Shown: positions 45,809 to 58,649 of the stretch, in pieces
Layout of the letters: each line of letters begins with the position of its first letter
Numbering within the stretch: the stretch's first letter is position 1
Assembly (NCBI GenBank): GCA_030247885.1
Contig: JAPDRO010000006.1
Span: forward strand, 682,001 to 746,000
From: Taxawa tesnikishii (nom. ined.)
Taxonomy: Eukaryota > Ascomycota > Dothideomycetes > Dothideales
Reading direction: 5' to 3'
Length of the DNA: 64,000 bases
Made by a program: the position numbers and the translations under genes
Notes under the pieces: generated by a model
Database searches by the model: none
Told to the model about the DNA's origin: nothing
What the model saw: the letters and a program-made list of their open reading frames with translations, nothing else

Positions 45809-46832
45809 TCAAGCTCTCCCTCCCCAAACATCCTCAATCCCTAACCAATACCTCTCCTCGTCGCCAGCCCACCTCCCCGCCCGGTCCACCGCATCCCGCT
45901 TGACCGCCCACTCCTTCCTCTCCATGCCCTCGCCCTTCCTCTCCGGATCCCGCGCCTCGCGCCAGCTGAACACGACGTCCTTCTCCGCAAACACATAACA
46001 CTTCCTCGCCTCCGCAGGCAGCAGCTCCGGATCCCAAAGATCACGTCTGACGCTCGCGGCGGCCGCCGCGCCCACCCCGGGGCCGAGGAACCCCCACCGA
46101 AGAGCGAGAGGAGGAAGCGCCAGAGGTGGAGCAGGAGGCACTGCAGGGCGTCGAGCGGGCGCGACGCGGCCACCGAGCGCCGGAGCGCGGTCGACAGGGA
46201 CGAGAGGGACGAGGGTTCGGTGTCCATGACGACGGCGCGCACGGGCAGCGGGCGCGCGAGGCTGCCGCGGTAGGCGCGCAGGAAGCCGCACGCGAGCGCC
46301 CCGCTGCCGTTGCCGAAGAGGTGGAGCAGGATGCTCGGCGCGGCCGCGTCGCGGCACTCGTGCGCCGCCGTCGTCGTCGTCGTCGCTGCTGCGGTGGCGA
46401 AGTCGGCCTCGCGGATCTGGCTCACCCCGGTGCGTTCAGCGCTGCCGCGTGAGGGCGTGGGCGCCGGCATAGCAGGAGGATCCGTGCCATGGGGTACAGA
46501 GTCCGGTATCCGGAGACGTAGTGCGTGAGCTGCGAGTCCGTGGCGCCGGGCCAGGCGCTGAGGATGATGGTTTTGGGCGGGGTTGAGGAGGGTGAGAGGG
46601 GGTTGGCGAAGCGGTGGTTGGGCGGCGAGGCGCTGGACCGGCACGAGGAGATGGAGGAGATGCGGCGGCGGTGCTGCTGGGCGATGGTGCTGAAGCCGGT
46701 GGTGGGAATGCTCCAGTCGATGGCGCTGCGGGCTTCTTCCACCGAGGGCGACATGGGGTTGGGAATGCGTTGCATCTTGGAGGTTGTGTGGTCGAAAGCT
46801 GTCGTGCAGAGACGCAGATGGTAGGCGTCCAT
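45809..46832 (-). CDS. DUF829/TMEM53-like protein
   Basis: Alpha/beta-hydrolase-like protein of the DUF829 (TMEM53) family; biochemical role unknown. About 341 residues, one exon, strongly GC-rich with Ala/Arg runs. The N-terminal half has the family signature TIILSAWPGATDSQLTHYVS and GYRTLYPMARILLL. The middle has ILLHLFGNGSGALACGFLRA, where family members carry their nucleophile-elbow-like turn, and RAVVMDTEPS. The C-terminal part has LLPAEARKCYVFAEKDVVFSW. The three parts lie in three frames. One base is missing at each of two CCCC runs on the plus strand, 46425-46428 and 46075-46078, and restoring them makes one continuous protein ending GIEDVWGGRA. Start could be 46832 or the internal Met of MQRIPNPMSPS. 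Confidence 0.75.
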
Positions 46833-48544
46833 GCACCTGTACTGATATCGGATGAAGCGAGATGTCGGGGTTGAGATGGCGTTCGGTGAAGCCTTCCTTG
46901 GTCCTTCGTGGATGTAGTCAAATGGGTCCCGGTGGCGCCCAGTGGTGATTTTGTATGGAGGTGTACAGACCAGCGTATAAAAGCAGGCAAAATAGGAGTC
47001 GATGATGGTGTCTTAAAGAAGCAATATCCCGTTTTTGAGCTTCCACCCAGCAATGGAAGATCAATGGGTGATTCCCTGGTCGAGATGGGCGCGAGTCCAG
47101 CTACCTAATGGGCAATGGTCGGTCTAGCTATGTGTGATCGACAACAGCTACGCGCAATACACCGGTAAGCCGAGCGGATGGATTTTGGCCGAACGAGAAT
47201 CGGGACTCCGCGCAAAAGTACGGCTGGGTGAGGAATAACTTGCACGGAAAGGATTGACGACGGATGCTTCTTTTCTGTCTTCACGAGGTTGGTGGGAAGC
47301 AAGGCCTGTTGTATGTGATGGAGTGGGCAAGCAGAGCTCAGCCAAGAAATTGTCCGGAGATCAGATGAGGTCCGAAATCCTTCAGCCTCATCCTTCATTT
47401 CGCAATCCTCTTTCTATATACCTATTTATACATCTTACTTCCCACAGCCTCGTATATATATATATATATATACGAACGATCAGCCATGTCGACTCCTCGC
47501 TGCAGGAGGGTCTAGAATAGGCCTTACGCAGCCGCGGGCGTAGACCACGCATCGCACTCCTCCCTTGCCCTCGTCGTTCTTGCATGTACTACACCTCACA
47601 ATATCATCACGTTCGAAGGACAGGGCTCGCAGTTTGCCTTTCCAAACTCTCGGAGTGGCGTTTCATGCTAAAGTGCCTGTAGCAGCATTAGTACAACAAA
47701 AATCTCTCTATACACAACACATCCGTTACACGTCGTCATTACTCTGACCGTCTGAGATATGTCTCCAACGTCCGGAAACACAGTATGGTGTCCCTGGTCA
47801 GCGATACCGTACTCACCAGCAGCGGTCCAAATGATGCATGTGTGGATGGTTCGAAACTAGGTTTGTTTCGGATCAGTCATCATTTCAGTTCTTCTGACAT
47901 CCCCTGCGTTGTCTCGTACAATGGTCCAGAAAAACGCAGTCGTGATTGCTCTGAATAGAGCTCTTGCAGACAGGAACAGACGAGTGCCTGTGTGCATGGC
48001 ATGAAATGAAATGAAATGTCTCTTACAAGACATACTGAACCCGTTTGCGAATACTCGTGCTGCTGGTACAGCATACCGACCGAGCGACATGACAGAATCG
48101 TGTTCATTCCCCCACCCCCGCATGCGGCCAACGAGCTGGTCTACGACAGGGCACGAACAAGATAAAGGACTGTAGGGTAGGGTAGCGGACTCGTATTGGA
48201 ATAAACATGTCTTTTCCTTGGTATCTGCCCAATGCTCAACTGCCCCAGCATTCCACCAATAATGGTGTGTCACACCGGACAAGGTTTCGCTGACTTCTAC
48301 AGCAGCAACGGTGACTATGTCGGAAAAGCTGGTGGAAGCTCAATCGTTGTATTACATGTGACTAAGCTAATCATCTCTCTAACATAACGAACGTCGTGGT
48401 TGGCCATTCATCGTACATTCAACAGGGGTGCTCCAAACTGCACTGGATTGGTTATTAGCAAGGCGAGTGGAACAGTGAGATCTTTGACAGCACTCACGTG
48501 TCTCGCGCATTGCCGTTCAAGCGCCTGGAAGACTCTCTTCACCA
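46833..48544. other. Long intergenic region, no gene seen
   Basis: 1.7 kb without a convincing gene on either strand. It contains a TA microsatellite at 47452-47471 and an ATGAA repeat near 48001-48018. Short open frames are present but none has coding character or a family match. Confidence 0.5.
47452..47471. repeat. (TA)n microsatellite
   Basis: About ten TA units in a row in the long intergenic region upstream of the DUF829 gene. Confidence 0.9.
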
Positions 48545-48961
48545 TCACTGGTCATAGTGCGTGGAGTTTCCCTGTGTAGGGTCTCCAGGCAAGGGCCACC
48601 CATGCTGCTCGGTCTCGTTGCCGTGCTGGGAAGATGGCGATGCGATGGGGTAGTTCGAAGTCACGGAAGTGCTGAAGGTGCTGTGCGGAAGGCCGGGGTG
48701 GCTGCTATCCGCCGATGTCGCAAACACTGGCATCGAGGTGCTGGTCTGAGTGTGACTGAACTGGAGCGGTGAGCCTTTGAGCGTGACCGTCTTCTGAGCG
48801 GCGTTAGACAAGGCATGGCTGTTTGCGTGAGTGTTCGGGCCTGGCGCTGCATTGGCGATGGCGTGGCTGTTGGCATTGGGGTTCACTGGCTTGGCGGCCG
48901 CTGGAGTGATGGTTGCGGCGAAGAGAGCCAGGAGGATGGCGGAGGCTGAAGTGGTACGCAT
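48545..48961 (-). CDS. Small secreted Ser/Asn/His-rich protein
   Basis: A 138-residue protein that I do not recognise. It begins with a clear secretion signal (MRTTSASAILLALFAATITP, probable cleavage after AAA near residue 23). The mature part is low in hydrophobics and rich in Ser, Thr, Asn, His and Pro, with an imperfect internal repeat (NSHAIANAAPGPNTHA / NSHALSNAAQ). No cysteines are visible, so it is not a typical disulfide-rich effector. A TATA box (TATATAA, 49067-49073 on the complement) lies about 106 bp upstream of the ATG, and both sides are non-coding. Could be a cell-surface or adhesive protein; this is speculation. Confidence 0.6.
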   Translation of the reverse strand: MRTTSASAILLALFAATITPAAAKPVNPNANSHAIANAAPGPNTHANSHALSNAAQKTVTLKGSPLQFSHTQTSTSMPVFATSADSSHPGLPHSTFSTSVTSNYPIASPSSQHGNETEQHGWPLPGDPTQGNSTHYDQ

Positions 48962-49066
48962 GATTGCCTAGGTGGTAGAAGAAAAATGGTACGAGTGGAT
49001 CAGTTGGCTGGTTCTGGTGTGAGGATCTGAGCTAATTGACCGGGTATGCAGTTCCTGAAAGGCTGA

Positions 49067-49073
49067 TTATATA
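49067..49073 (-). promoter_or_regulatory. TATA box of the small secreted protein gene
   Basis: TATATAA on the minus strand about 106 bp upstream of the ATG at 48961, in the expected position for a fungal core promoter. Confidence 0.5.
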
Positions 49074-49780
49074 GATGTGAACCCAAGACCTTCTTGAGAC
49101 GCATACGGCAGCATTGCGTCTGGACCTGCCGTGCTGTCAGTCTATCAGAGTCGAACATATCGTGCGAGCCGCTCCATTTGGTTCACGGTATGTCACCTAC
49201 ACACAGGCAATGGTGCAACTCCTTCTTGGAGAGCATCCTGATCGTCGTGTATAACGGCGTTGACGTGTGTTCCACAGCACCGTGCCGTACATTTGACGCC
49301 GACACAAGCAAGATCCGCTAAAGGGTCGTCCTGTCTATTGATAACGTGTTTGTCTTGAGCAGCAAAATTGCGGTCGAGAACGAATGAGCTCTAGACCAAA
49401 GCTGAAGGACCGTTGTGCTCAAGCTGCTTTATCAGCCGTTGTATAGCGTTGATCGCTGTAGCGCAACATGTTCGCCCGCTGGCAACGGTGCGATGATAAC
49501 CTCTCGCAGAATGACCGTGTCGTACATCGACCGAGGAGGGGTTAAGACTGCATCCCAGGGCGCGTCAACGTATGCTGACTGCAGACAGGTAATCCGTTTC
49601 GATAATACAATAGACAGTTTCATACATGACTGTAGGTGACCAGATGGCCCGACACGCCGGACAGCTCCGCTGTTTCAACCCAACATTCTTCCGGTCATCC
49701 AACCATCCAGACATGATGATCGTTCGCCTAACAATCTGGAACGTTCGGCAGTGGTTTAGCTAGACAATATATTACTCAGT
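49074..49780. other. Intergenic stretch, no gene seen
   Basis: About 700 bp between the small secreted protein promoter and the 3' end of the CUE/Smr gene, both on the minus strand. No gene or repeat is seen. Confidence 0.5.
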
Positions 49781-51444
49781 TCATACCTTTGATCGCCCCT
49801 TGACGTAGATGACTCCACTGCCACCTTCGATCCTCCACCCTTCATCCTTTAGCATGCGGGTGATAGCCGGATTAATCTTACTCCTTCCACCTTCGCTATG
49901 CTTTCCAACACCAGTAACAATACTGAATCCTCTTGCCCGATCGCTCGCTCCCAGTCGCCCATTAACCCTACTTTCACCCATGTTACTCCACCAACTTTCT
50001 ACGCTGTTTCTTGCAATCCGTACAGCGTCCTGAACATTCACGCCGTGCAAATCTATCTCGCCTGGCTTGGACTGCATAGTTACAAGCGCATCTGCTGCAG
50101 CGGACGTATGGGCCGAGGCAGCAGCCGCATGATCACGGCTCACTTGGGAGTAATAGCCTGCGGCACCGCCCATCAAGCGATCGGACTTTGACTTTCGGTA
50201 AGCAGCTTGAGCCTGAGCGGCTGCGGCTAAGCGAGCGGCGTTGTATGTACCTGCAAGGCTGGACGCCGTTGCCAGGTCCAAAGGCCGTGTAGGAGACGCG
50301 CTAGACGTGCGAGAAGACCTTCCAGTTCCAGAAGGACCTCCATTGTCAAAGATTTGGAGAGGGGCATAAGTGGGAATCAGCGCACCACCATAGGAAGAGC
50401 CATGACTTTTCGTTGTGAGCGCTTTCGCAAGCTCATGTGCGTTGGCGGTTGAGGGGTGCGTTAAAACGATGAGTGCTGCAAGGTATTCTTTTGCAATAGT
50501 AGGAAAATCCTGTCCCAGCCGGAATGCTTCTTGCTGCATGTACGGATCACTAGAAGTCGCCGGTTTTCCGGGCTTCATTGTGTCCTTGAGCAGAGCTGCG
50601 ATAGTGTTGGGTACGGATGCACCGCAACTGTAGTATTTTGATGAAACAGTTGCAGTAGCTATTCCCGATTTTGAAGCGATGAATTCCACATCCTTTGAGG
50701 CAGCTTGCCACTTGTTGACTCCTGGAGCTGGCGAGTCCAGTAAAGTGGCCGCCAGTGGATTGCTCTCATCGAGGCCGCGGAAATTCTTCCCCTTCTTTTT
50801 CCCCTTGCGACCACGACGAAGGACATTATCCTCAGAGAATGCTTCGATCCCTTTGACGTGAACTTTGTCATCCCCGTCTCCATCGACCTTCTCTAGAAGG
50901 AAAACCTGGTTCAACAAGTCGTCCAGCGTTTGCCGGTAGTTGCCGTTGTATTTCTTCAGGGTGTGAGATATCGTATAATCTGTCAGAGAAGGGAAGACAT
51001 CCCTCAAAAGTGCAAGCTTAGTGTCCTGGTCAAAGGTCTCCACAGCCTCGCTAAATGCGACCAGGTCTGCGTCTGGAGAGCTGTCGCGATCCGACAAGTC
51101 AACACTAGAGAGTCCGTTCGAAAGACTCGTCATATCCGTCTCGCGCGATTGCGAAACGGCGCGCTCAGAGGATTCATCATGGGCTGGATTCTGCCCGCCG
51201 CTGCCAGAAGGGTCAAAATCCGAGCCTTCTTCAGCGAGTGCTGACAGTCGAAGGTCGTCTAAGATGGCCTTTGCGCTTTGCAAAGACTCCTCGTTGGTCA
51301 GATCATAGTCGGACAATATGGCGTTTAAGAGAGCTGAATCGATCGGAGGGCAATACTCCGCCTAAGCGCGCCGAATCAGTGTGGATCTAGGACGCGGACA
51401 TTCGAAAGCGATACCTCCAAGTGAGCTAGAACCTTGTCATTCAT
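49781..51444 (-). CDS. CUE-DUF1771-Smr domain protein, Cue2-like
   Basis: Protein with the layout of yeast Cue2, an endonuclease that cuts mRNA at collided ribosomes. Exons 51444-51415 and 51361-49781 (53-bp intron); 536 residues, no frame break. The N-terminal exon gives MNDKVLAHLE joined to AEYCPPIDSALLNAIL. A CUE-like ubiquitin-binding segment lies near residues 115-160 (LALLRDVFPSLTDYTISHTL, then NGNYRQTLDDLLNQ). A DUF1771-type helix precedes the Smr domain (AAYRKSKSDRLMGGAAGYYS). The Smr domain occupies the last about 90 residues with the signature IDLHGVNVQDAVRIA and the GVGKHSEGG turn, ending with INPAITRMLKDEGW. The catalytic role is by analogy. Confidence 0.82.
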
Positions 51445-52422
51445 CTTCGATGTCCTGGTATATAGTTCTTGATCCGGCCTTTCTAACAATGATCATCCTA
51501 CAGACGACTATACGATCGAGCAGTGCAGGCCAGATGCGCGCGTCAGCTTTTCAGACAGCCGCGCGCAGGGATGGGATGCGGAAAGAAAGGCGTGCAGAGG
51601 GGATAACAGGGTCGCTTGCAGGGCGAGGGAGAGTTGAGACGAAGATGCAGACGCGCAGAAAGATATGCAGCAACGTTGGCGCGCACCAATCAGAGATGAT
51701 GACGCCATGCTGGGACCCTTATTCCGAGTAATGTGGGGAGGCTCGGCTCGTCGAAAGCCCAGTGCGCGTGTTAACGATATGCTAGGGTAGAGAGTACCAC
51801 GCTGTGTTCGTTATCTCGCGGTGACGGTCCGCTGTGATTTTCATTCCCATGCTTGTCTGGACCGCTGAATAGCGCTTTGCCGCTCGCTGTTGAGAGTCCA
51901 CGTGAAGGATCTCTCCGTATCCAGTGGTCCCTAGGTTCGGAAAGAGGGTATTCTCGGCAAAGCCTATCCCGGCCCGCGTACCTTACCCTTGCCCAATATC
52001 CCGCCCGAGACTGACTGATACCACCGCGCAACCAAAGCACGAACAACCACACCACACCACACCACACCACCCACTCTACATCCTATCCGACGGACGTGCT
52101 GCTTGATCCTTCACTCACCAACACACTGTTTCACGTCTTGGCTCGTTCTTGTCTGCAACACACACTTGTCCTCTTTCACAGGCGCTGGGGTTGCCTGCTC
52201 GCTTAATGGCGGACGTCGGGCATGCCGCATGATAATCCGTTTGACTCTTTCCCTTCGGCTTCATCAAGGTAAAGCACATCCTTCTCCATCGTCATCTCAA
52301 ATCCTGCCTGCTCTTGTGACGTCTCTCTTACCTTGTTTGCGTCCGAGCAGCCGTCGAGCATCAGGATCAACCTCCGTGCTTGTAGCGGGCAGCGACCTTC
52401 ACCCCACTACCATCAGTTACTC
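51445..52422. promoter_or_regulatory. Divergent upstream region, Cue2-like / UFD4-like
   Basis: 978 bp between two start codons pointing apart. It contains an ACCAC pentanucleotide repeat at about 52045-52072 and a CT-rich stretch before the HECT ligase start. No gene is seen. Confidence 0.5.
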
Positions 52423-55400
52423 ATGTCTCCAAGAGTGACTCGCTCTTCAGCGAGGCTCGCAGCAGATATCTCTACGAACGACACAAATCTCCCGAGAACC
52501 AACACCGATCCTCCACCTCCGACACGCACTCAAGCTACGAGCAAGAAGCGCAAGGCACCTGCACCAGAACCCTCCTCTACCGACCTTGCCGAACAGCTAC
52601 CTACCCGTAGGACCAAAAGGACAAAGGCTACAGAGACAGAGGCCCAGCCAGCACCACAACCTCCTGATTCTGCACGTACGAAGCGTGGCAAGAAAGCAAC
52701 CACAACGGCCATGTCAAGCGCTGGACATGATGAAGGCGACGTAGGCCGTCACGCTTCTGGCAATAGGAGAAGACAGTCATCAGGCACTTCTGAAGAAACT
52801 TCGCCCCACAATGGCGGTTCCAGACGGAGGTCGAGTCGAAAGAAGGGCAACCAAGGTAAGACGGTGCAGGCCCAACCCACCAACGCCGGCCTTGGCTCAC
52901 AAGCTCCAGCTTCAAACTCAACACCATCCGCATCGACATCTAAGCGCTCAAAGAAGGGTTCCAGCCGAAAAGAGTTGGAAAGCTCGGCAGGCAACACGCA
53001 GCTGCGTGGTGGTGCGGAAGAAGAACATGATTCAGACGAGGGAGACGACAACCAGCATGACGAAGAGGACAGAGAAGAGGAAGAGTCGGCTCAAACTGGC
53101 CCTAATCGCGGAAACTATGACGACGACGATCCGTTTACCAATGCCCTCCTCGGACGCGGTGGTCCATCTGGGCTCTCAAGCACTCTTCGCGCTTTGAGTG
53201 GCATGATATCCGGCATGGGCTCTCGCCTTCGACGTCTTCTTGAACAGCTTCGTTCGGACGATTCCACAGTCCAGATGGTAGCGCTCAGCGAGCTCTCCGA
53301 AATCTTGCTGGTATCGAATGAAGACAATCTTGCTGGCCACTTTTCACCGGACCCGTACGTCAAAGAGCTCATCAAGCTAATGCAACCGAACGACTTCACT
53401 GGAGAAGAGAATCCAGAGATGATGCTTCTGGCATGCAGGTGTATTGCCAACCTAATGGAAGCCTTACCTACATCTACCTCAAGCATCGTGTATGGCGGCG
53501 CTGTTCCGGTGCTGTGCCAAAAGTTACTGGAAATTCACTACATTGACCTGGCAGAACAGGCTTTAATTACGCTTGAAAAGATCTCGGTGGAGTTTCCGTC
53601 GTCCATTGTACGGGAGGGAGGCCTCACTGCCTGTTTGACGTACCTGGACTTCTTCGCTACCAGCACTCAGAGAACCGCCGTGACAACAGCGGCAAACTGC
53701 TGTCGCAGCATTCCCGAGGACTCCTTTCCAGTCGTTAGGGACGTCATGCCAGTGCTTCTCGGTGTCTTGCAGAACGGCAACGATCAGAAAGTTGTCGAGC
53801 AGGGCTCTTTGTGCGTGGCAAGGATTGTTGACAGCTTTAAGTTCTACGAGGGCAAGCTGGAAGAACTGGTAAGCGCGGAGTTGCTGCAAGCAATACTCCG
53901 GCTCTTGCTGCCCGGTTCCACCAACATGATCGGACCCAGCATCCATACTCAATTCCTACGAGTCTTGGCAATTACGGCACGTACGAGCCCTCGCTTGTCT
54001 GCTGAACTCCTGCGCATGAACGTTGTTGATACACTCTATCAGATTTTGACTGGCGTGTCTCCACCCACCGGAGTTGAGGATGCAGCCCTGAAGATTGACA
54101 AGAACGTCATTATGCAAGCACTTATTCGCACGCCTCGAGATCAGGTCTTCGAGACCTTGAATGTCATTTGCGAGATGCTTCCTAACGTTTATCGTGACAA
54201 CCTGATGTTTTTGGACGACCTCAATGATGCAGGTTACACGGGCTCTTCACCTGTCTCAATGTCGACTCGCTCGCGGAAGTCGCCCAACGACAAGCGCCTT
54301 GAGCTCCTAGAAGATTGCAAAGACGAAGTCAAGCGGTTCGCTGTGATCCTCTTCCCGACGCTGATGCACGCCTACACTAGTACAGTTAACTTTCAGGTTC
54401 GAGAAAAGGTCCTGACAGCTCAATTGAAGATGCTTTCGAACTTTGATACCGCTGTTATTGAGGCTGCTCTGGAGGGTGTCACATACGCTTCGCATCTTGC
54501 ATCCATACTGTCACAGCAGGACAACCCGACGCTCGTCACTTATGCGCTGCAGATTGCAGAACTCCTCCTCAAGAGACTAGAGCACGTGTACAGACCACAA
54601 TTCTACCGTGAAGGTGTCATGGCAGAGATCGCAAAGTTGGCTTCCCGTCCTACAGTCACTCCTCCGGAACCTATGGATATCTCGCCCCTCCGTCAGCCGA
54701 AGAACCTGCCGAAGAGGTCGTGCCACATGAAGAAGGCGATAATGAGGACCGCGACGAGAATGATGACGAGCCGGACTATCCGAATGAGGAGGACCATGGT
54801 TCTGATGATGACGATCATAATGACAACCACGATGACCAAGATGACGAGGATGGCTCAGAGGATGACGATTCAGATGCCGGCCCCCGTAGGCGCAGACCAG
54901 ACGTGCCGACAGACATTTTGGACATCATAACCGCCCGAGCGAAAAAGTTCATGGCAGCGCACGAGAACGAGGGCAATCCAGACATGCGCGCTGCGGCTTT
55001 GAAGAACTTGAGCGATCTGCAGGCACTGGCACAGGAGCTTCGCAACTGCTACACTCGAGACAGCGGCAAGAATGGGCGTGAGCTTTTCAAGCGCTTGGCG
55101 GAGCACTTCAATGGCAATGCTTTAGAAGGTGTGACGAGCTACGAATTGCTGACATCCGGTACGGTCGATGTTCTTCTGGAGTTGTTCGCCGGCTCCGGTA
55201 TGTTCGCCAATGCAGACGCAAGGACTGCTTTCTTGGAGGCTTTCATGTCTTCTTCTAGCCAGGTCAAGATTGCTACCGGCAGCACCAGCTCCCCTGCCAC
55301 GGCGTTTACCGTTCTAGTCCATAAACTGCAGGACCTCTTGAGCCGATCCGAGCATTTTGAGGTGATCACGGTGCATCAGAATGCTTTTGATAGCAACAGA

Positions 55401-58148
55401 AGCAGCGCTGCTTCAATGCTGGCCAAACAACTCCGTCTCAAGCTCTCGGCAGATGAAGACTCTGGTATTCCACGTGCTTACCGCAATATCATGGTTAGTA
55501 TCCATGCGATTGCGACATTCAGGGCCTTGGATGATTATCTGCGTCCTCGAATTAGCTTGGCGGAACGTCCTCGTGTCCGCAGTCATGACTCCTTCCACAG
55601 AGCCATGAGTGCCGCAATGGGTGGACGAGGCGATGCAGAGACCGGCGGGCCCTCTTTGCCACCAACTGCTCCTGAGACATCTTCTCCTGCGCCTTCCAGA
55701 TCAGCATCCTCCACAAAGGTTGCCAAACCGTCTACTCCTGGAGGGAGCAAAGCGGAAGGAGCTTCGAGACTGCGCAGATCTTCAAGGAAGGTATCCACTC
55801 AGCAAAACCGGACTGACAAGGAAGACCTTCCGTCAGCCCTTACAAATCCAGGCGATGCAGACCAAAACCCTGTCGAGTGCGCCGACGAAGCTCCGCTGTC
55901 CGATGACGAGGAAGACACAGAAGCCGCTCTGGATGCAATCGTGAACGACTTAGAGGAAGAGATGGATCAAGATGACGACGATCCGTCTGCTGTAAACATG
56001 GAAGTCGCGAACACTGGCAAGGTCACCGCACGCAGAGAGGATGGAACGCGCGTTGCTACCCCGCTGCAGGGTTCGCAAGCGTCACAAGCATCTCAGTCTT
56101 CATCAGCTGCACGCCTAGCGGCGTTGGCAAGGTTGGAGGCTGCCAGGGAAATGCTGTCTACCCCGACCTCACAGTCACGCCCGATGTCTTATGCATCGGC
56201 GCTCCAAGCCGTGTCCCAAGATTGGCATATTGAGTTTAGTGTCAATGGGCAGCCGCTTGCTAACGACACCACGATCTATCGCGCCGTCCACTTCAATCAG
56301 GCAAATCCAGAGGAAGTTTCCAGCCGCAACATCTGGTCTGCGTTACATAAGATCACGTTCAAGCGCGTCCCTGGCCCGCCACCATCTGAGGGTAGTTCGC
56401 TTACACCGCCACCGGAAGCACACCCTGCCACTACCTCTGGACTGCCGCTTTCACTAAACCAGCATCCGGTGACAGCCAGCATTCTTCGGTTGATGAGCAT
56501 TCTTCATGGGATGAATGCGAACCTGGACGACGTGCTTGCAACCAACAAGGGTGGTATGAAGCTCAATGCCGAACCTCTCTCCCAATTCGTCAACACTAAG
56601 CTTACCGCGAAGCTCAATCGTCAGCTGGAAGAGCCGTTGATTGTTGCTAGCAACTGCTTGCCCAGCTGGAGCGAGGACCTTGCGCGCTTGTACCCATTCC
56701 TCTTCCCGTTCGAAACCAGACACCTATTCCTTCAGTCTACGTCATTCGGCTACTCCCGCAGTATGACTAGGTGGCAGAATTCCCAGCCGGAGAACGATAC
56801 CAGAGGCCGGCACCGGGATGAGCGGCCTTTCCTAGGCAGGCTGCAGCGTCAGAAGGTGCGCATTTCGAGACAGCGTATCTTAGAATCCGCACTGAAAGTC
56901 ATGCAACTCTACGGCTCCTCGCCCAGCGTTTTGGAGGTTGAGTTCTTTGAGGAAGTCGGCACGGGTCTAGGGCCGACTCTGGAATTTTACTCGGACGTTT
57001 CGAAGGAGTTCTCGAGGAAGAAGATTAAGCTCTGGCGCGAGAACGAGTCTTCGCCAAACGATGAGTTTGCTTTTGGTGCTAGAGGTCTGTTCCCGGCCCC
57101 TATGAGTGAGCAACAAGCAAACAACGAGAACGGCAAGAGAGTCTTGCACCTCTTTAGGATGTTAGGCAAGTTTGTCGCGCGCTCCATGTTGGATTCCAGG
57201 ATCATCGACATCTCGTTTAATCCTACCTTCTTCCGTATCGGAGATAGCGACGCTACAGTAACGCCTTCCCTTGGTGCTGTGGCAGCGGTGGACAAGGATC
57301 TCGCAAACTCACTGAAAGACCTGGTACAAGCTGCGAAGGCCAAGAGTGAGATCGACAGCGATCCCCGTCTCACACCCGAACAGAAAGTGCAGGCTGTGGA
57401 CCAGATAGATATCAGAGGCGCGTCAGTCAGCGATCTGGGCTTGGACTTCACGCTGCCAGGTTACTCCTCTATCGAATTGCAGCCAAACGGATCCCACATG
57501 GACGTTACCATAGATAACGTAGGACTCTATGTTGAGAAAGTCATTGACTTCACGCTTGGCTCTGGCGTTCAACGACAGGTTGAAGCCTTCAAGACGGGCT
57601 TTTCTCAAGTCTTCCCGTACTCGGCACTCCGGGCCTTTACGCCAGATGAGCTGGTGATGCTTTTTGGCCGCGCCGACGAGGACTGGTCGCTCGAAAGTAA
57701 GTTCATCCTTAGTTCATTCTCAACCGTCTTGCTAACCCGACTCCAGCACTCATGGATTCGATCAAAGCCGACCACGGCTACAACCTCGACAGCCCCAGCG
57801 TGCGCAATCTGCTCCAGACTATGTCCCAGCTGGATGCTGCGCAACGGCGGGACTTCTTACAGTTCGTTTCCGGTAGTCCCAAGTTGCCTATTGGAGGTCA
57901 GTAGACTATGTGCCTCGTATTGTTGGAGTAAGACTGACAAGTGTGTTCCAGGTTTCAAAGCCCTTACGCCAATGTTCACCGTGGTCTGCAAGCCCGCTGA
58001 ACCACCTTATACCTCGGACGACTACCTACCAAGTGTCATGACTTGTGTCAATTACCTCAAGATGCCCGACTACAGCTCGCTCGAGGTTCTCAAAGAAAAG
58101 CTAATCCTGGCCACCACCATGGGACAAGGCGCTTTCCATCTCTCTTGA
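52423..58148 (+). CDS. UFD4: HECT E3 ubiquitin ligase, UFD4/TRIP12 type
   Basis: Large ubiquitin ligase of the ubiquitin-fusion-degradation pathway. Exons 52423-57696, 57747-57896 and 57952-58148 (introns 50 and 55 bp); about 1873 residues. A basic, disordered N-terminus (KKRKAPAPEP, ARTKRGKKA) is followed by an armadillo-like repeat region (about residues 260-750; starts SGMISGMGSRLRRLLEQLRS, includes ACRCIANLMEALP). A long Asp/Glu tract and Ser-rich linker come next, then the C-terminal HECT domain from about residue 1490 (LEVEFFEEVGTGLGPTLEFY). The catalytic Cys lies in PSVMTCVNYLKMPDYS (58044-58046), and it ends GQGAFHLS. One base is missing in the CCCC run at 54685-54688, just where the acidic tract begins; both sides are intact. 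Start is the ATG before SPRVTRSSARL. Confidence 0.92.
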
Positions 58149-58649
58149 GGGCCGGATTGAAACTCTCTTTACCCAACGAAAACGCTGCAAATTGATTCAT
58201 CCCCGTTCGAGCAGGTCATGTTGCAAGAGCACCTTTACAACCTATCATTTCTCGCCCGCTGTGGCGATGCATAGCACAGGCGTTCATGGAGGAACAGGAG
58301 GACTAGGGGGCCTTGCGGATAGAGGGGCCAACGGTCATTCCGATAGGCTAATTTTAGTTCGTCTGGCTATTCAAGAGCTAATGCACATCTAACACTGAAG
58401 TGCTTTGACGAAGCGTCAAATGGCTATGTTTCGCTTCTCTTGAATGATACTTTCAGTGCGTAAAAGACGTAGAATTAATCGTATGCCGAGACTAGAGCAT
58501 TGTTCAAGTAAGGGAACAAGCGCGCGCTTGCAGCCGCGGTTTGCGTCGATAATCGCCCTGACAACGCGGCTGTTTGTTTAATCACAGGGAAACGGTACCG
58601 GTATGCCAGCATTCCAGAACCAGATAGAACAAGAGACCACCCATACGGA
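58149..58649. other. Intergenic stretch, no gene seen
   Basis: 501 bp holding the 3' end of the HECT ligase and the upstream region of the glucanase. No gene or repeat is seen. Confidence 0.5.

Noticed and set aside
46126-46874. Plus-strand open frames opposite the DUF829 gene
   Set aside because: Ala/Gly/Arg-rich shadows of a very GC-rich gene; the minus strand carries the family signature.
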